Shown piece after piece: positions 1-22,820 of a DNA stretch of 64,000 nt; position 1 is the first letter of the stretch; each line of letters starts with the position of its first letter. A program made the position numbers and the translations under genes. Source of the stretch: Eudorina sp. 2006-703-Eu-15 (taxonomy: Eukaryota > Chlorophyta > Chlorophyceae > Chlamydomonadales > Volvocaceae); the NCBI GenBank assembly GCA_003117195.1, contig BDSI01000081.1, positions 124,001-188,000 on the forward strand, given 5' to 3'. Under the pieces are notes generated by a model. It worked only from the letters and a program-made list of their open reading frames with translations, was not told the DNA's origin and ran no database searches.

Positions 1-1143
1 CACAACGCAACGGGGGCTGCATGACCTCTTAGCAACCCCACGCTGCTGCATGCATTCTTGTCCACGTTCCCGCCACGTTCAGGGCGCTGTACGTGCCTGT
101 GATGAATCCAAACATGACCAGCAGGCCTGCTCACCACCCTTGCGTTGATCGCCCAGACCTTGATTACGTGGAAGGCCACGTAAGCTTTGTTTATGGGCCG
201 TCCCATTCAGCCGTTTGCGACGTAGCTTTCCGTCCGTGCACCGCAACGCGGCAAGTCATTCCAAGGCGGATTCTTGCGGTCGGAGTGCAGGGCGTGCTTG
301 CAGTGGCTTCATAGCCCCCACAGGCTTAGCTAGTGAAGGGAGACAGAGGTTTCCTTGCAATATGACCGTTGTGGCGGCACCCGCCCCGAGCTGCACTGGC
401 TCACGGCGGCACCCGGGGATACCCAGCCAGCATACTCATCGCACGTATGCGGCGATGATGCCGGCCCGGGGGTATCCGGCAGAGAGCCCGGGCCTTGTCG
501 TTGGGGTTCACCTCTTATACGTGTCCCCGGGTCGCCCGGGGCCCTGGGGGATGTGAGTGGGGGCTTGCGGACGGCCGGCCGGTAGGGGCCGATCAGCGAG
601 TGCGCCTCGGCGGAGGTATCCAACGTTCCTGACTTGACCTGACCTGACCTGACCTGACCTGACCCGACCTGACCTGACCCCACCTGACCTGACCTGACCT
701 GACCTGACCTGACCTGACCTGACCCCACCTGACCTGACCTGACCTGACCTGACCTGACCTGACCTGACCTGACCCCACCTGACCTGACCTGACCTGACCT
801 GACCTGACCTGACCTGACCTGACCTGACCGGGACGGGACGGGTATGTTGCCCAAGGGGCCGGACTGGACCCGCACCAACGAAGCCGCCGAGTGGCCAGTG
901 CCGGTGCAGTGCACCGCGGGCAGTCCATTCAGGCAAGAACCGGGCCCATGTGCAAGAGGCATAAGAACCTGGCCAGCAAGCCTGTCAACCTTGATGTGGG
1001 TATCTTTCTATCTCTCCCCCTCTCTCTCTGTGCGTTGCCGTACTGTGCTGCGGGTACGGGACCTCGAAATCGCCTGCCTTAATAATTTTCGCCTCCCTGT
1101 TGTCCCCCGCCTCACCCGCTCCGGTCCTCCCCTCGGACCCCAG
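1..1143. other. Region upstream of the kinase exons; no exon supported
   Basis: The first recognisable kinase-gene exon starts at 1144 after a CAG acceptor, so at least one earlier exon (start codon, signal peptide) should lie here or before the window. Several short open stretches exist on both strands, but none ends in a convincing donor in the required phase 0 together with a signal-peptide-like N-terminus. One weak candidate is the open frame from 355 that reaches a GTGAGT at 551. The stretch also contains a pentanucleotide repeat array at 630-830. I cannot place the gene start. Confidence 0.5.
630..830. repeat. Pentanucleotide (CTGAC)n microsatellite
   Basis: About 200 bp of the 5-bp unit CTGAC, with a variant GACCCCAC interruption at about 676, 721 and 771, i.e. 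roughly every 45-50 bp. This regular spacing of the same interruption implies that the array also grew by copying blocks of about 10 units. All three minus-strand frames are open through it (Val/Arg/Ser/Gly/Gln repeats), which is a repeat artefact. Confidence 0.95.
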
Positions 1144-11962
<10,819 letters not shown>

Positions 11963-12289
11963 TAGCGGCGCAGCCCACAGGCGCGTGGGCCTTATCAGGG
12001 CTGCCCACACTGGGTCTCTCCGAAGGGAGGGGCGGAGGCCCCTGCTGCACGGCCGTGGATGGGGTCCTAAGAGCGCTGGACACGCCCACACGGTGTGTCC
12101 GGCTGACCCAGCGTCCGGGAGCCGTGGGCGCTCAGGCCCCGGGGCTCCGAGGCGCGCCCACCCGTTGGTGGACTCCGTCCGTGTACCCCTTTGTCAATAA
12201 AGTCCGTGTACCCCGACCCCGACGCGCCCTGTCCTGGGGAGGGCCTAGCCACCCGGGGTCCTCACTGTACGGCGGGTGTGGATAAGGAG

Positions 12290-12465
12290 GTGGCGGAACG
12301 GAACGACGGACGAGAAGCCCTGTGCGGACGACAGGCCCTGTGTAGCGAGACGACAGACCGTGTACGGTGGGATGACATGCCCTGCATGGCGAAATGACAG
12401 GCCCTGTACGGCGGGGCGACAGGCCAAGTACGGCGGGACGACAGGCCCTGTACGGCGGATGTGGA
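12290..12465. repeat. Degenerate minisatellite, unit about 21 bp (GACAGGCCCTGTACGGCGGG)
   Basis: Seven or eight imperfect copies of a unit of about 20-22 bp. Each contains the near-palindrome ACAGGCCCTGT, so the array could form repeated small hairpins. Copies on the 5' side are more diverged. Confidence 0.8.
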
Positions 12466-12729
12466 TATGGAGAAGGACGCGGCTGTACGAGACGACATGG
12501 GCTATGTGATATGGCCTGATTTCGCTCCACTACCATCACCATCACGGGTGTTGGACGTTCTCTTGCTGCCTGTGGGCTTTGCCCTGGCTGGGGCCGGCGA
12601 GGGCTGGCACTACGGGGGCGGTGCGGGTTTGAGGGCGGTGCCGGCAGGGGAGGCGCTTGGGGCTTCGGAGTGCGCAACGCCTCGCAGGGTGTGGGGGTCT
12701 TAAGGAAAAAACAAGACCCCCAGTGCATT

Positions 12730-12828
12730 TTTACCGCATCGCATCGCATGGCATAGCATGACGTCATGAGGCACCAGCATGGCATGGCATGGCATGACAT
12801 GGCATGATATGGCATGATATGACATTGG
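12730..12828. repeat. GGCAT/GACAT pentanucleotide array
   Basis: Imperfect tandem CATGG/CATGA pentamers (GGCATGGCATGACATGG and similar) interrupted by a short unrelated block around 12760-12775. Confidence 0.8.
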
Positions 12829-12965
12829 CAAGGACGCCCTCGTTGCTGTTGGAAGGGCTGTGAGGTAGTGAGGCCGTGTATAACCGTTGATCATGTGATG
12901 CATCGCCACTGCTTCAATAGAGCAGATGCGCGGATGCGTCCTCTGGGCCGGCACCGCTTCCTAAC

Positions 12966-13045
12966 CCCTGCGCCTGCCTGCCTGCCTGCCTGCCTACCTA
13001 GCTACCTACCTAACTACGTATCTACCTGCCTACCTACCTGCCTGC
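12966..13045. repeat. TGCC/TACC tetranucleotide array
   Basis: A (TGCC)n run passes into (TACC)n with single-base variants (CTAGC, TAACTAC). It is a decaying microsatellite with no coding signal. Confidence 0.8.
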
Positions 13046-13199
13046 TAATATGTGGCGTGAAACTGAAGTATATTTGCGTGCGGGGTTTGGGTGGTTTCAT
13101 GCAACGCATCTCCATAACCAATGTCTCGCGGTGGGCGATCGCTGGCTGCGCATAATGTCAGATTCTACAATAAAAGTCCTGGTGTAGCGGCTGCGCACG

Positions 13200-16100
13200 G
13201 CACATGAGTACGACGCCGTACCGTGCGCCGCCGTGCCGCTGTGCGTTGGGCCAGTGGCGGAGGAAGGACACAACTGCGCGCCAATTGCATAGCTGCATGT
13301 GCCTCACATACGGTTGCATCGCCTATTCGTCGTACACTCTTCAGATCGGCCCCATAGTCCGCCGTCGGAACATCGGTTGTCCGGCTGCGTCGTGCTTTCC
13401 CAAGAGCCCAGTCGCATTCCGCGTTGTAACGCGCGGCCTGCCCTTGGAGTCTGGATGTGTGTGCAGGGCACAGGGCGATTGCCTGCCGCTGCAGTGTTAT
13501 AATGTCAAGTCGGCTGCTAACGTCGACGGCGGTGATGAATGCGTTGTTGGTGATCGCATTTCGATTGCGTTGTGATCGGTGAGATGTTTCGCCTGCCTGC
13601 TTGTTCAGGGCGTGGCGGCAGCAGCAGCGCAACGGCTTCCGCTTGCCGTCGCTAGCTGCGTGTCTGCCGTTTGCAATTTATGGTGTGGTGCAGGTTACGG
13701 CGCGCCGCCGTGTACTGCCGATCGCCGTCCGCGGATAAGCCCACCCACGGGTTCGTGAGCGGGTGTGTACGATATTATTGCGATATTATTGCTATTGGCC
13801 CAGGGAGCTGCGTCCTTGGTGCTATTAGTGCCCAGAGCGCCCCAGGGTCGTGGACAGGGTTCGCTGCAAGTACGTTGTTGGCGTGCGGTCAACAATTCTT
13901 GGAGTACGGAAGTGGGGAAGGACACGATGGCACGCCTAGGCCAAAGTTGAAATCAGAATGTGGGCGGTGGACCCCACTCACTACTGAGTGGTAATGTTGC
14001 AAAATGCACTGACGTACACTGACCCACCTGTCTTCACTAAATCAGTACGAAATATTCCTGATGCTCACGGTGCCACGACATGATTTCTTGTTTGTTACAA
14101 ATGTGGTCATACTTCCATGACATACCAACGACCATACAACTTAGTTTCACCCAAACATATAACGTCGTTCTGCCTAAGAAGAACCACAATTGAGTATCCG
14201 ATACGGTGACGCGTGGATGCAGCGGCGGGACAACGGATGCTGTATGACTGGAAACTTCTCGCAAACCTTGCAGGCAAGCGGTACGGCAGAGTACGGCCTG
14301 ATGCACGCAGAATACCGTTCCCAACACACATCCTTCGTGCAGACCTTCAGCCCACACCTGGCCTTCACAAGGCAAGAGCCTCTACACATCGACGACATGA
14401 CACGGAGGACAGGACTGTTCGGGGACCCGTACGCCGAGATTGCAGGGTGCACTTCCAGGTAGCAAATAGCTCGCAGAGCATGCGCGCGCGCGGGGCTGAT
14501 AATGCCAGTGGCCTCACCATCAGGGGACTAGGACTCCTCGCGTCACCCAGAGCGCGAACAAAGATGACGACAGGCCGTCTGATGCCGCGTATTACGATCG
14601 TGATGATCAGGCTGTGGGCGTCTGCTCAGACGGCAGCTATCCTCCGGTTCACACTCACGACCTGCGGCAATAACACACGCGCTTGGGAACCTATTCTTTC
14701 GACACCTACGCCTACGGCCGCCACACCAGATTGCACGTTATAATTGCACACGGCTATAAAAAGCGCGGTAACGGGCGACACAATAACCATGCAAGGCCAC
14801 CTGCACCCGTCCGCCGCATAAAAGATTGCGCAGAATACGGCCACCGCCGATTTCACTGGCCGGCAACAAAACTATGAAGGACAATCGGGTCATGCTACCG
14901 AGAAGCGCCGAATTAAGCGCAGGCTAAATTGCACAATTAGGGCCCAGGATGGCCAGGAGCAATTCAAAAAAGAGACTCATCCACGCACACCTAACGGCAC
15001 GCACGCAACCCATGGACAGCTAAGTTGCTGCATGACGATTCCCGACACCTAACCGCCTCATGACATATTGATGACTGTAGTCAGAATCCAGGGAATTGGA
15101 CACGCCAAGCCGCCTATGCCCGAGGCTTTCAGCCCCTCCGGCCCGCAAGCGGCCAGCCATACGCGCTTCGTGGCGATCACCTGTAGACTGCCCGACCCTC
15201 ACAGCATCGCCACCGACAAGGTGATCAAACCGATCGGACTGCGATAGCCCGGGTCCTCTCCACCACCTCCGAACCAGGCGAGTCGGATATCATCCCCTAT
15301 AAGATCAGCACAATCTGCCGCACGTAATACAAACTGAATAGGGTCAAGTGCAAACGCGACACTGCCGTACGATCCTGCTCGACACGTCAGGTGCAGTGCA
15401 GTGTCAGTCCACGGCGACATTCGTCTCCCCTGAAAGGGTCATAGACGCCTCTGTCTTGGTTGATTCGTCTCTCCCTGCTTACGGAAATCAGCAGTCTAGC
15501 CACACCTCGCAGCCTGCCTAATGGTTCCCATAGTCTCCGCTCGCCGCATCGCCTCCTGCATTGCGTCCTGTCCCTCTGCCTGACACGGCAGCCGGGCGGA
15601 AGCCCAACTGCGAACGTCGACAGCAGGATAACGAAACTCCTACGAACCAACGGCACAAGACCCCTACCTCTACCAAACCGCATCCTCAACTAACGAGCTG
15701 CACTGCCTGCACCCTTTCAGGTTCCTATCCCGACGGACGACAGCCCATACCAACACTGCACGCGCGTTATATCGCGAGACCTCACGGCGGCCTTCCCCAC
15801 AATCTGGAAACATTCTCGTCCAGCGACCCCAAATTGGGCGACGTGGGACTTTAGGCTGGAACGAACGTATTGTCCCGCGTATTGCCTCACCCAAAAATTC
15901 GTCAACAATTCATTCACATGTCCTCGACATCAGCCTCAGCCAACATGCCGCACTGACCAAGCAACCATGGTTTTTGTACAACACCCTGTCGTCCGGACGA
16001 CAAGGGGTCGCTGCCGCCGCTTTCTGGCCCAGCTGTGATGCACATCACCACGCGATGCCCACATCAGTCCTTACGACCGTGCAGCAACACCCATACGGTG

Positions 16101-16433
16101 GCCTGCTTGCCGCCCACCGCCCGCGGCGGGCGGCACCTGGGCATACCAATTACCCTTTTGCAGGAAACCGAACACCCTGCTATATCGATTCTCAACGCTG
16201 CGTCACGAAAACTCTCAGCGCCGTGCCGCCCCGCCTCGGCTGCGACTAAAATGCCAACGATGGACTCTGATCCAAATCGCCGCATAGTACCTGCACTTTA
16301 CGACCCAAGCGGGATCAACCGACATGAGCGGCAGTGCAGCAGGTTTTGCAAGGGCAGCCCCTCTCAGCAGTGCCCCCTACGGCGCACCCCTTCCTCGCAG
16401 GGCCATCAAAATGCCAGCGCTCACAAAGGCACT
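13200..16433. other. Gene-poor stretch, no supported gene
   Basis: Base composition is lower in GC than the kinase gene. Only short overlapping frames are present on both strands, without a consistent series of splice sites or recognisable motifs. The largest (about 13165-13632 minus and 13204-13575 plus) overlap each other and neither shows a family signature. I see nothing that I can call. It could hold regulatory DNA or decayed transposon sequence. Confidence 0.5.
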
Positions 16434-19400
16434 TCAATAACCAACGGCAAAGCCTTTTGGCAGCTTTGGCACTGTATTCACATAGTGCATGGCGTGCCCG
16501 CCGTTTACCCCGTTGCCGTGAGTGTGATGATGAACATGGGCCCCGTGCGGATGGCCCGACGACGGCTTGCGGCCCTGAGCGTTGTAACTGGGCGCCGTAT
16601 TGGGAACCGAAGACTTGAGCGCGCCAATCAGGTTGTTGATAATCTGCGGGGCGAAACACATTGGGACGGATTCCTGGTTACTTTCATGGCAACACAGCCT
16701 GAATGGAAACACAACGTACCAAAGCTCGCTACATCGGACGACCCACACCTGCCACCCAAACAACATCAATTACGGTTTCGGCATCTTTCATCATATGGAG
16801 CAACGACCAGGAAGCTACCGGCGGAGCGGGGCGTCCATCGACCTCACCTCCAGGTCACGGAGAAGCTTCTCGTCCACCAGCCCCTCTTCGCGCTTCTGGT
16901 TAAGCTGCTGAATCAAAGCGGTGATGTCCATGTCGGACGCAGCGCCCGATGCCAGGGCTGCCGCAGCGGCCACCGCCGAGCCCGCCGGTGCCCCACCCGC
17001 GCTTGTCGACCGCTGGGTGGGAGCCGGCGATACGCGGCTTTCCACGGCTGCGCTAGCGCCCGGCCGCTGTGAAGGAGCCGCCGGAGCCGGAGCGGGAGAC
17101 GGCTCGTTGGAACCCTCGGCCGACAGCGGCGAAACCTTGCCCGACGACGGAGTGCTGTTGGTGGCGCCTAGAAGCGCCTCCGCGCCGCCGACGCTGCTGG
17201 CGTTGCTGACCGCGCGGCCGCCAGTGCTGGCCGCCTCGCAGACCGAGCTGGCGTTGGAGGAGCTAGGAGAGCGGCAGTCGCCCGTCCCATCCAAGTGCCT
17301 GGACAACAGCTGCTGATCCGCGGTCGCCGGGTCGGGTACAGGCGACGAACCTGAAGCGGGGACGGCCGCAGACGCCGAAGAGCTGGCGCCAGTGACCGAC
17401 ACCTCAGGGGAGGAGGCAGAGCCGCACACCGCGTTGGCGCTGCAGCCGCTGACGCATGCGGGGCGGGCCGGGCTCTCTCCGTCATCGCTCTGGTCCCCAT
17501 CATCCGAATCATAACCACCCGAGGGGATATCGCATCCACTTGCGGCGCCCTCATCACCCTCAGCGCCTCCGTCGCCCATGGTCCGCGCTACCAGCAGCTT
17601 GCTCGCCTCCATCAAGCCACGGATGGCGCGCTCCTTCGCACGGCGCAGAGTACGACGTTGACGTGCGTTGAGGCGGAGCTGACCATCGCCACCGACCCCG
17701 GCCGCCGAGGCAGCGGCTGCGGCTCCGTTGCCGTTGCCGTGGTTTCGGCGTTGGCGGGGACCTAGGGATCCGCCCATTCCTAGTCCGTGGACGTGCAGGC
17801 CTCCCTGGAGATGGTGGTGAGTCTGGTGATGGGCGCCCAGTGCACCCGTCAGGAACGCAGGGTTCATAAGCATGCCGCCCGAGGACAGACCGGCGGCACC
17901 AGCGACCGAAGCCATGACGCCGGGGTGCTGATGCTGCTGTTGCTGCTGGATGTCGGCAACTGCGGCGGCCGCGGCGCGGAGGTTCTGGGAGGCGATGAGG
18001 GCGCCATGCAGAGATTGAAGACCCTGCAACTGGACTTGGAGATTCTCCGCCGCCGCTGCTGCCATGTAGTCGTTCTCCAGGGACGGAGCCGCCACGTAGC
18101 ATGGCATCCCTGCCGGCACGGCTGGAATGCCAGCACCGGGCATGGCAGCCGCCAACTGCTGCAAAACGGCCGTGTGCAGCAGCGACGGGTTCGGAGCCTG
18201 GGGCGTCTGGATGGCAGCAACATGGTGATGGCTGTGCGGGTGGGCCAGGTGAGGCATGCCACTCCCCATCATGTGCGGCGCAGCACCGAAGAGGCGCGGG
18301 ATGCTGGCCGGCCAGACAGCTGGCTGACTTCCAAGGCCCGCAGCTGCCGCCGTCGTGTCGTAAAATCCCCATGCGGACGCCGCCGCCGCGGCAGCTGCGT
18401 GACCGCCCATGTGATGAGCCATGCCGTGAGTCATGAAATTGCCGTAGGACGGGATGTCAACATCTCCGCTGGACAGACCGACGCCGTCAGCATCCAGTCC
18501 GGCCGTTGACAACTGGGCCGCCGAGTCGTCTTGCAGAGATAGACGCGCGCCAACGTTAGCGCCGAGGGCATTGGCGGCAGCCGCACCCTGTAGAGTCACG
18601 CCAGACGCTGAGGTGCGTCCTGACGGATTTGGAACGATGCCTCCAGAGAGGGAAGCCCGACGTGGCGGCGTCACAGAAGGCCCCGTGTAGGATGTGCGCG
18701 GTGTTGGCCCTGTCGACATGTTGCTCACGGCGGCTGCGGCGGCCGCAACAACAGCAGCAGCTGCGGCAGCGGTGGTTGGATCCAGCGCATCTCGCTGCGA
18801 CGTTGATCCAGACGCACCAGCAGCGGGGCGTGCTGCAGAAGATGCGCTGAAGGAGGCCACCGACGGCTCGGGAGACAGGGAAGCCGGCTGATGAGGTGAA
18901 GGAGAGGCGTCTGCACCGTCACCGGAGCCATCTGCTCCCAAGGAGCCGCCATTTCCCGAGGATGCGCCGTGCTGATAGCTACCGTGAGATGGAGTCTGGT
19001 AGCCGTGGGCGTTCGCCGGACGGTTTGGCATGCGCGGCGCGGATGTTGCCGTTGAAGTTGGCTGGGGTGACAGCGATGCGTTGCTGTTGCCGCTGCCGCC
19101 AGGTGCCGTCACCGAATTGTGAGAATTGCGACCAAGAAGGGGCATCATGGGGGGCAGGGGGACGCAACCACTGGCCGGGCCACCGTTGCCTGAAGACTTT
19201 CGTGGCCCTGGCTTGAGCGGTGATGGCTGGTACGGCCGGGCCTTGTCCCCTGCGGTGCTGCTGCGAGACTGCTTTCCGCCCGGCGGCGGCACCATGGGCA
19301 CCATAGGGCCCCCAGGCCCACCAAATTGGGCACCGTGCGGACCCGGGCCCAAACCGACACCGGGCGCTCCGAACGCATTGAACCCATTGAAAAGCGGGTG

Positions 19401-19899
19401 GAAGAAGGCCGATGCGGCCTCTGGTCCCTGGGGACCACCCGCCACAGGAGGTCCTCCAGAAATGGACGAAGGTCGCACCGACGCGCCACCGGGGCCTTGT
19501 GGAGGCGCAAACGGCCCCGCTGATGGATGCTGGGCGAATGGCGTCTGCGGAAACATCATCGCTGCAACACAACCCGGCGAGAACAACGAAGGTGCTGGAG
19601 TTAGTCGGCAGCGAAGGAAAGCTGCGACGAGGACAGCACTCTGGCGGTACAGGGGCAAGCCCGTGGCTAACCACACATACATAAGCTCAGAAACGGATAT
19701 GAACGCATGTTGACGCGCTCGCTGGTTAGGCGTGGCAGAGGTTGCAGTGCAATGTTCCCTGAAACCTGGTTTGACAAATACCTGTTGGTGTACTGACGGG
19801 ACTACCCATCAGGGGCGTCAGGCCGCCTCTTGGGCTGTCCGGTGCCCCCGAAAGCATCACGGGGAACATGACGTAGCCGGGCGCCGGCGTGTATGCCAT
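16434..19899 (-). CDS. Low-complexity protein with a basic core, 3 exons, function unknown
   Basis: Three exons join in phase: 19899-19782 (start ATG in context GACAATGG, donor CAG/GTATTT), 19561-16848 (acceptor TTGTGTTGCAG, donor GAG/GTGAGG), 16643-16434 (acceptor TTCGCCCCGCAG). Introns are 220 and 204 bp. The product is 1013 residues, with no signal peptide or membrane helix visible. It is rich in Ala, Gly, Pro, Ser and His, with poly-Ala runs, a QQQQQHQH stretch near the middle and Ser/Pro-rich blocks typical of disordered proteins. The only ordered-looking parts are a basic segment around residue 650 (LNARQRRTLRRAKERAIRG, then LMEASKLLVA), and the C-terminus, where LIQQLNQKREEGLVDEKLL leads into IINNLIGALKSS across the exon 2/3 junction. 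It could be a regulatory or RNA/DNA-associated scaffold, but I do not recognise a family. Reading through the last donor gives a shorter ending (APLRR stop at 16815). An earlier in-frame Met exists upstream of 19899. Confidence 0.8.
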
Positions 19900-22191
19900 T
19901 GTCACCGGTACGTGCACCGGTGAAGACGGGCAGCGAGAGCTATCAGTACCCGGGAAAGCGGCGTACAATTTCTGCGTGTTGAAGAGGAGGGGGACCAGGA
20001 AACATGGAGGGGAAGAAGGCCAAAAGTTCAAAAGGGTAGCGAGGAGTTAGGTCCTTCGTGAGTGCCATGACAACTTGGCGATCGAGACAGACTCCTTTTG
20101 CATTCCCACGCCTGCGTTACGCGAGCAAGCTCGCAATCGGGCAAGGGCGCCATGGGGCAACTCCCACTACGCCACAATCAGGCCCAAGCCTCATCAAGAT
20201 AAACAAATCCAACTGATAAGATCAACATGCCATGAAACGTCCGAATTTGGCAGAAGCAGAATGACCTGCTTATTTGGCGCGGAAGCTGTCGGTGAACGCA
20301 TGCCGGTCCCGGCGCTGCGCAACACAAACATGAATGAACGCAGGCCAATTTCAAGAAGCCCTGCTCACCGGACTTTCCGGATAGCCGTGGGGCGAGGCGC
20401 TGGCGTAGGAATTCCTCCAAAACCAGCCGGCTGCGCCACCGTGGCCACCTGTATGCGAGAAGAACACGAAGATGAATGAACGGATTAACAAAAGCAGACG
20501 GCAACGCAAAACCTGACCAGTGTCAGTGACCATCTGAAGCGGCGGGAAGCAGATAATGACCCAAAACCGGCTATTGAAACATTATGACATATTTGACAAC
20601 GAATCGTTTCAGTAAGAGCCATTGGATTGAGAAGAAGCGTGAGGACAGCACCACCGCGGCCGCTTCTGCATCGGCACCGTGGTGCTGACAGCAAAACAAA
20701 GGCAAAGATTGCACTCATAGCAAAGGTAAAGCAATCTGAAGACGTGACACATGCGGGTGGGACAGGAACAAAGCCACAAAGCCCAAGAGCACTGCGTTCG
20801 CGCGCGCACGCTTACCTAGAACGTTGTGAATGTTTGCATCTGATTTTCGAGGGCTCCTTAAGTCTTCTTTGGAAATGCGAACCTTGAGTTGTTTGAAAGT
20901 CTACGGTAGTATTTATTGAAACCGCATGGGTTGAATCAATGATTTGGCGGGTAACTGCAATGTGCCGTGCCGCAGCCCGCACGCGGCTGCTCGGCACCTC
21001 AACTTAATGCGTACAAAACAACTAATTCCCTCTTCTTCTATCGATGAAAACCAGGTAAAATGCATTAGGCACGTTCTCACAGCCATGGCGCATAACACGT
21101 CAGTTGCAACGCAAGTAGGGAGCAGGTTGTTCATCTTTCACAAATGATTTCGTTATCATATTTCTTACCTCGTGAGACCTGGAGTTCCGGTTGTCCCCAC
21201 CTCCCCCGCTGCGACTGACCTCCACCTCGCCCTCCATTCCTCCGCTTGCAAGTTACAGGAATTGTTGAAACCGTAAGATGGCCTGCACTGCCCAAACAGC
21301 CGTGATTCTGGGAAGTTCACAAGATGCCTTTCACCAATTCTTCCGCAAGAGTGCGTGCCAAGGCATAAGATACAGGTAGCAATTAGGAGTATTCGCTCCT
21401 TACTTTTACAAATGTGTCCACGGTTGAGCTAAGTTCGAAAACAATACAGATTGGGAAGCGAAGGGGAAGCCGAAGTCTCCACGGGCCTCATAAGAATAAG
21501 CGCCAGCCCGCAAAGCGACACTTGCACATTATGAGCTCTCTGCTTACATCAATATAAGTCAAAGAGTTTTACTTTGTACAACTGTATCCACGTCTCTACG
21601 TGCAGCCAGAACAGTGTCCGATAGCGCCCCAGACCCTCACTTGACCTAGGGTGATGGATCTAGTGTTGCCTGAGCTGTGGTATTTGGAGGGTATTCCGCA
21701 AGATTTCTGGCTGTTGTGAAGGGACGCTCTCAGTGAGAAACCTGAAGTAAGTGTGTGTGTTTAAGCATTTACGAGATCGCAAAATGCATTTATAGGTCCC
21801 AAGAAATGAACGCTGTCGACACACATGGATGTGGCGCCAGCGTCCGGTGTTCGCTTTCTTGGTCGTTCACTCGCACACCGACAAACGGCTATTCGGCCTA
21901 CATGACATGCGCGCAAAGTGCTCCACGCCCTTTGCACTTTCCATTATCACCATGTTGCGCTCATAAAGTGGGGGGAGGGGCACCAGCACGCACCGCCTGG
22001 CAGCGCACCCTTGTTCCGGAGGGCGAATGTCGGGCGGGGAACCAGTCCGTCTACAGACAGTCGTTGCTCAAGGTTGTGGCCATCCGGCCAGTGACGATGC
22101 ACATGACATGCACCAGTAGACGAATAGCCCGCATCGCAACACCTTTCACCCATGGGGCCTTCTGACCAGTACCCGTGGCCCGCATCGCATC
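19900..22191. other. Intergenic stretch, no supported gene
   Basis: It includes the presumed promoter of the minus-strand gene ending at 16434. Frames are short and lack splice-consistent partners. Compared with neighbouring exons the sequence is relatively AT-rich, especially at 20500-21800. I see no tandem repeat, RNA gene or transposon signature. Confidence 0.5.
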
Positions 22192-22677
22192 ATGCACGCC
22201 AGCCGGGGGAGGGTCCAGCCCGCCACCGAATCCGTCGCGGGGCGCAGCCGGTGGGAGGCGCTCCTGAGGCTGCAGGCGCACGGGGCGCGGATGGATGGAT
22301 GTTACAAGCTTCAGCGAGCTTGTACGGTCCAGACGAACCCGAAGGCTCATGAACCGCTCAAACAGCGCAGAAAAGGTAAAAAGAAAGAAATAGGAACAAA
22401 AAAGTCAAAGCAATGGATTACCTACAACAGAACGACCACCACCACGCATTACAGATTTGATCCGACATTCCAGCAGCGGTAACCGACGGGGATCCCTCTA
22501 TCAGTGGTCGGGCCCGCCACGGCGTATCAACAGGACCAGGGTGGGCTGCTCAACCTGGCCGCCGTCGCTTTGTCGGCGGTGATGATGTACGCAATGACCG
22601 CAGCCGCACTGCGAGACAAGACTACAGCCGCTGCGGATGAGGCCGCAGCTGCACGCCCTCAGCGGACAATACAATGA
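22192..22677 (+). CDS. Possible small two-exon membrane protein
   Basis: A GC-rich island in AT-richer surroundings. Exon 22192-22375 ends at an AAAAG/GTAAAA donor in phase 1; an exon at 22505-22677 begins after CTCTATCAG and is open in the matching phase to a TGA, giving 118 residues. The first exon contains SRWEALLRLQAHGARMDG; the second contains a hydrophobic segment, LLNLAAVALSAVMMYAMTAA, followed by a charged Ala-rich tail, so a single-pass membrane protein is possible. No family is recognised. The start at 22192 is uncertain and an upstream exon could exist. A perfect hairpin lies 68 bp after the stop, perhaps in the 3' UTR, and TGTAA occurs at 22955. This is a phase-consistent guess, not a firm gene. 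Confidence 0.3.
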
Positions 22678-22744
22678 CATCCTGCATGAAGATCAGGCAC
22701 CGGAGGCACTCCGTCGGAAATCTAGGGCGCGGTGCACTGGCAGG

Positions 22745-22820
22745 ACTTTGCCCACTTTGCCATATCAGGCCGTACTGTGCAAATGACTAGTACGGCCTGA
22801 TATGGCAAAGTGGGCAAAGT
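22745..22820. repeat. Perfect inverted repeat: 32-bp arms, 12-nt loop
   Basis: Left arm 22745-22776 begins ACTTTGCCCACTTTGCC; right arm 22789-22820 is its exact reverse complement, with 12 nt between. Complementarity stops sharply at both ends. The arms are long and identical enough that transcription would give a stable hairpin RNA; it may also be a tiny palindromic element or a fold-back mutation event. There is no coding potential across it. Confidence 0.95.

Larger units (their letters stand above)
11963..13199. other. 3' flank of the kinase gene with short tandem repeats
   Basis: No supported coding sequence. It should contain the 3' UTR. The usual chlamydomonad polyadenylation pentamer TGTAA was not found in it; AATAAA occurs at about 12197. 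It carries the tandem arrays at 12290-12465, 12730-12828 and 12966-13045. Confidence 0.6.

Noticed and set aside
330..962. 210-codon minus-strand frame rich in Val-Arg-Ser-Gly-Gln
   Set aside because: It is a translation of the CTGAC pentanucleotide array; all frames are open there.
13165..13632. 155-codon minus-strand frame and overlapping 123-codon plus-strand frame
   Set aside because: They overlap on opposite strands, show no motif or splice partner, and codon use does not distinguish them. Neither can be supported.
16035..17072. 345-codon plus-strand frame
   Set aside because: Its second half is the antisense of exons 2-3 of the minus-strand gene, whose splice sites and phases agree. 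It has no motif and no splice partners.
16815..19682. Single-exon 955-codon version of the minus-strand gene
   Set aside because: Its first 41 codons lie upstream of a TTGTGTTGCAG acceptor, and its last codons lie beyond a GAG/GTGAGG donor. Splicing to flanking exons in phase explains the gene better.
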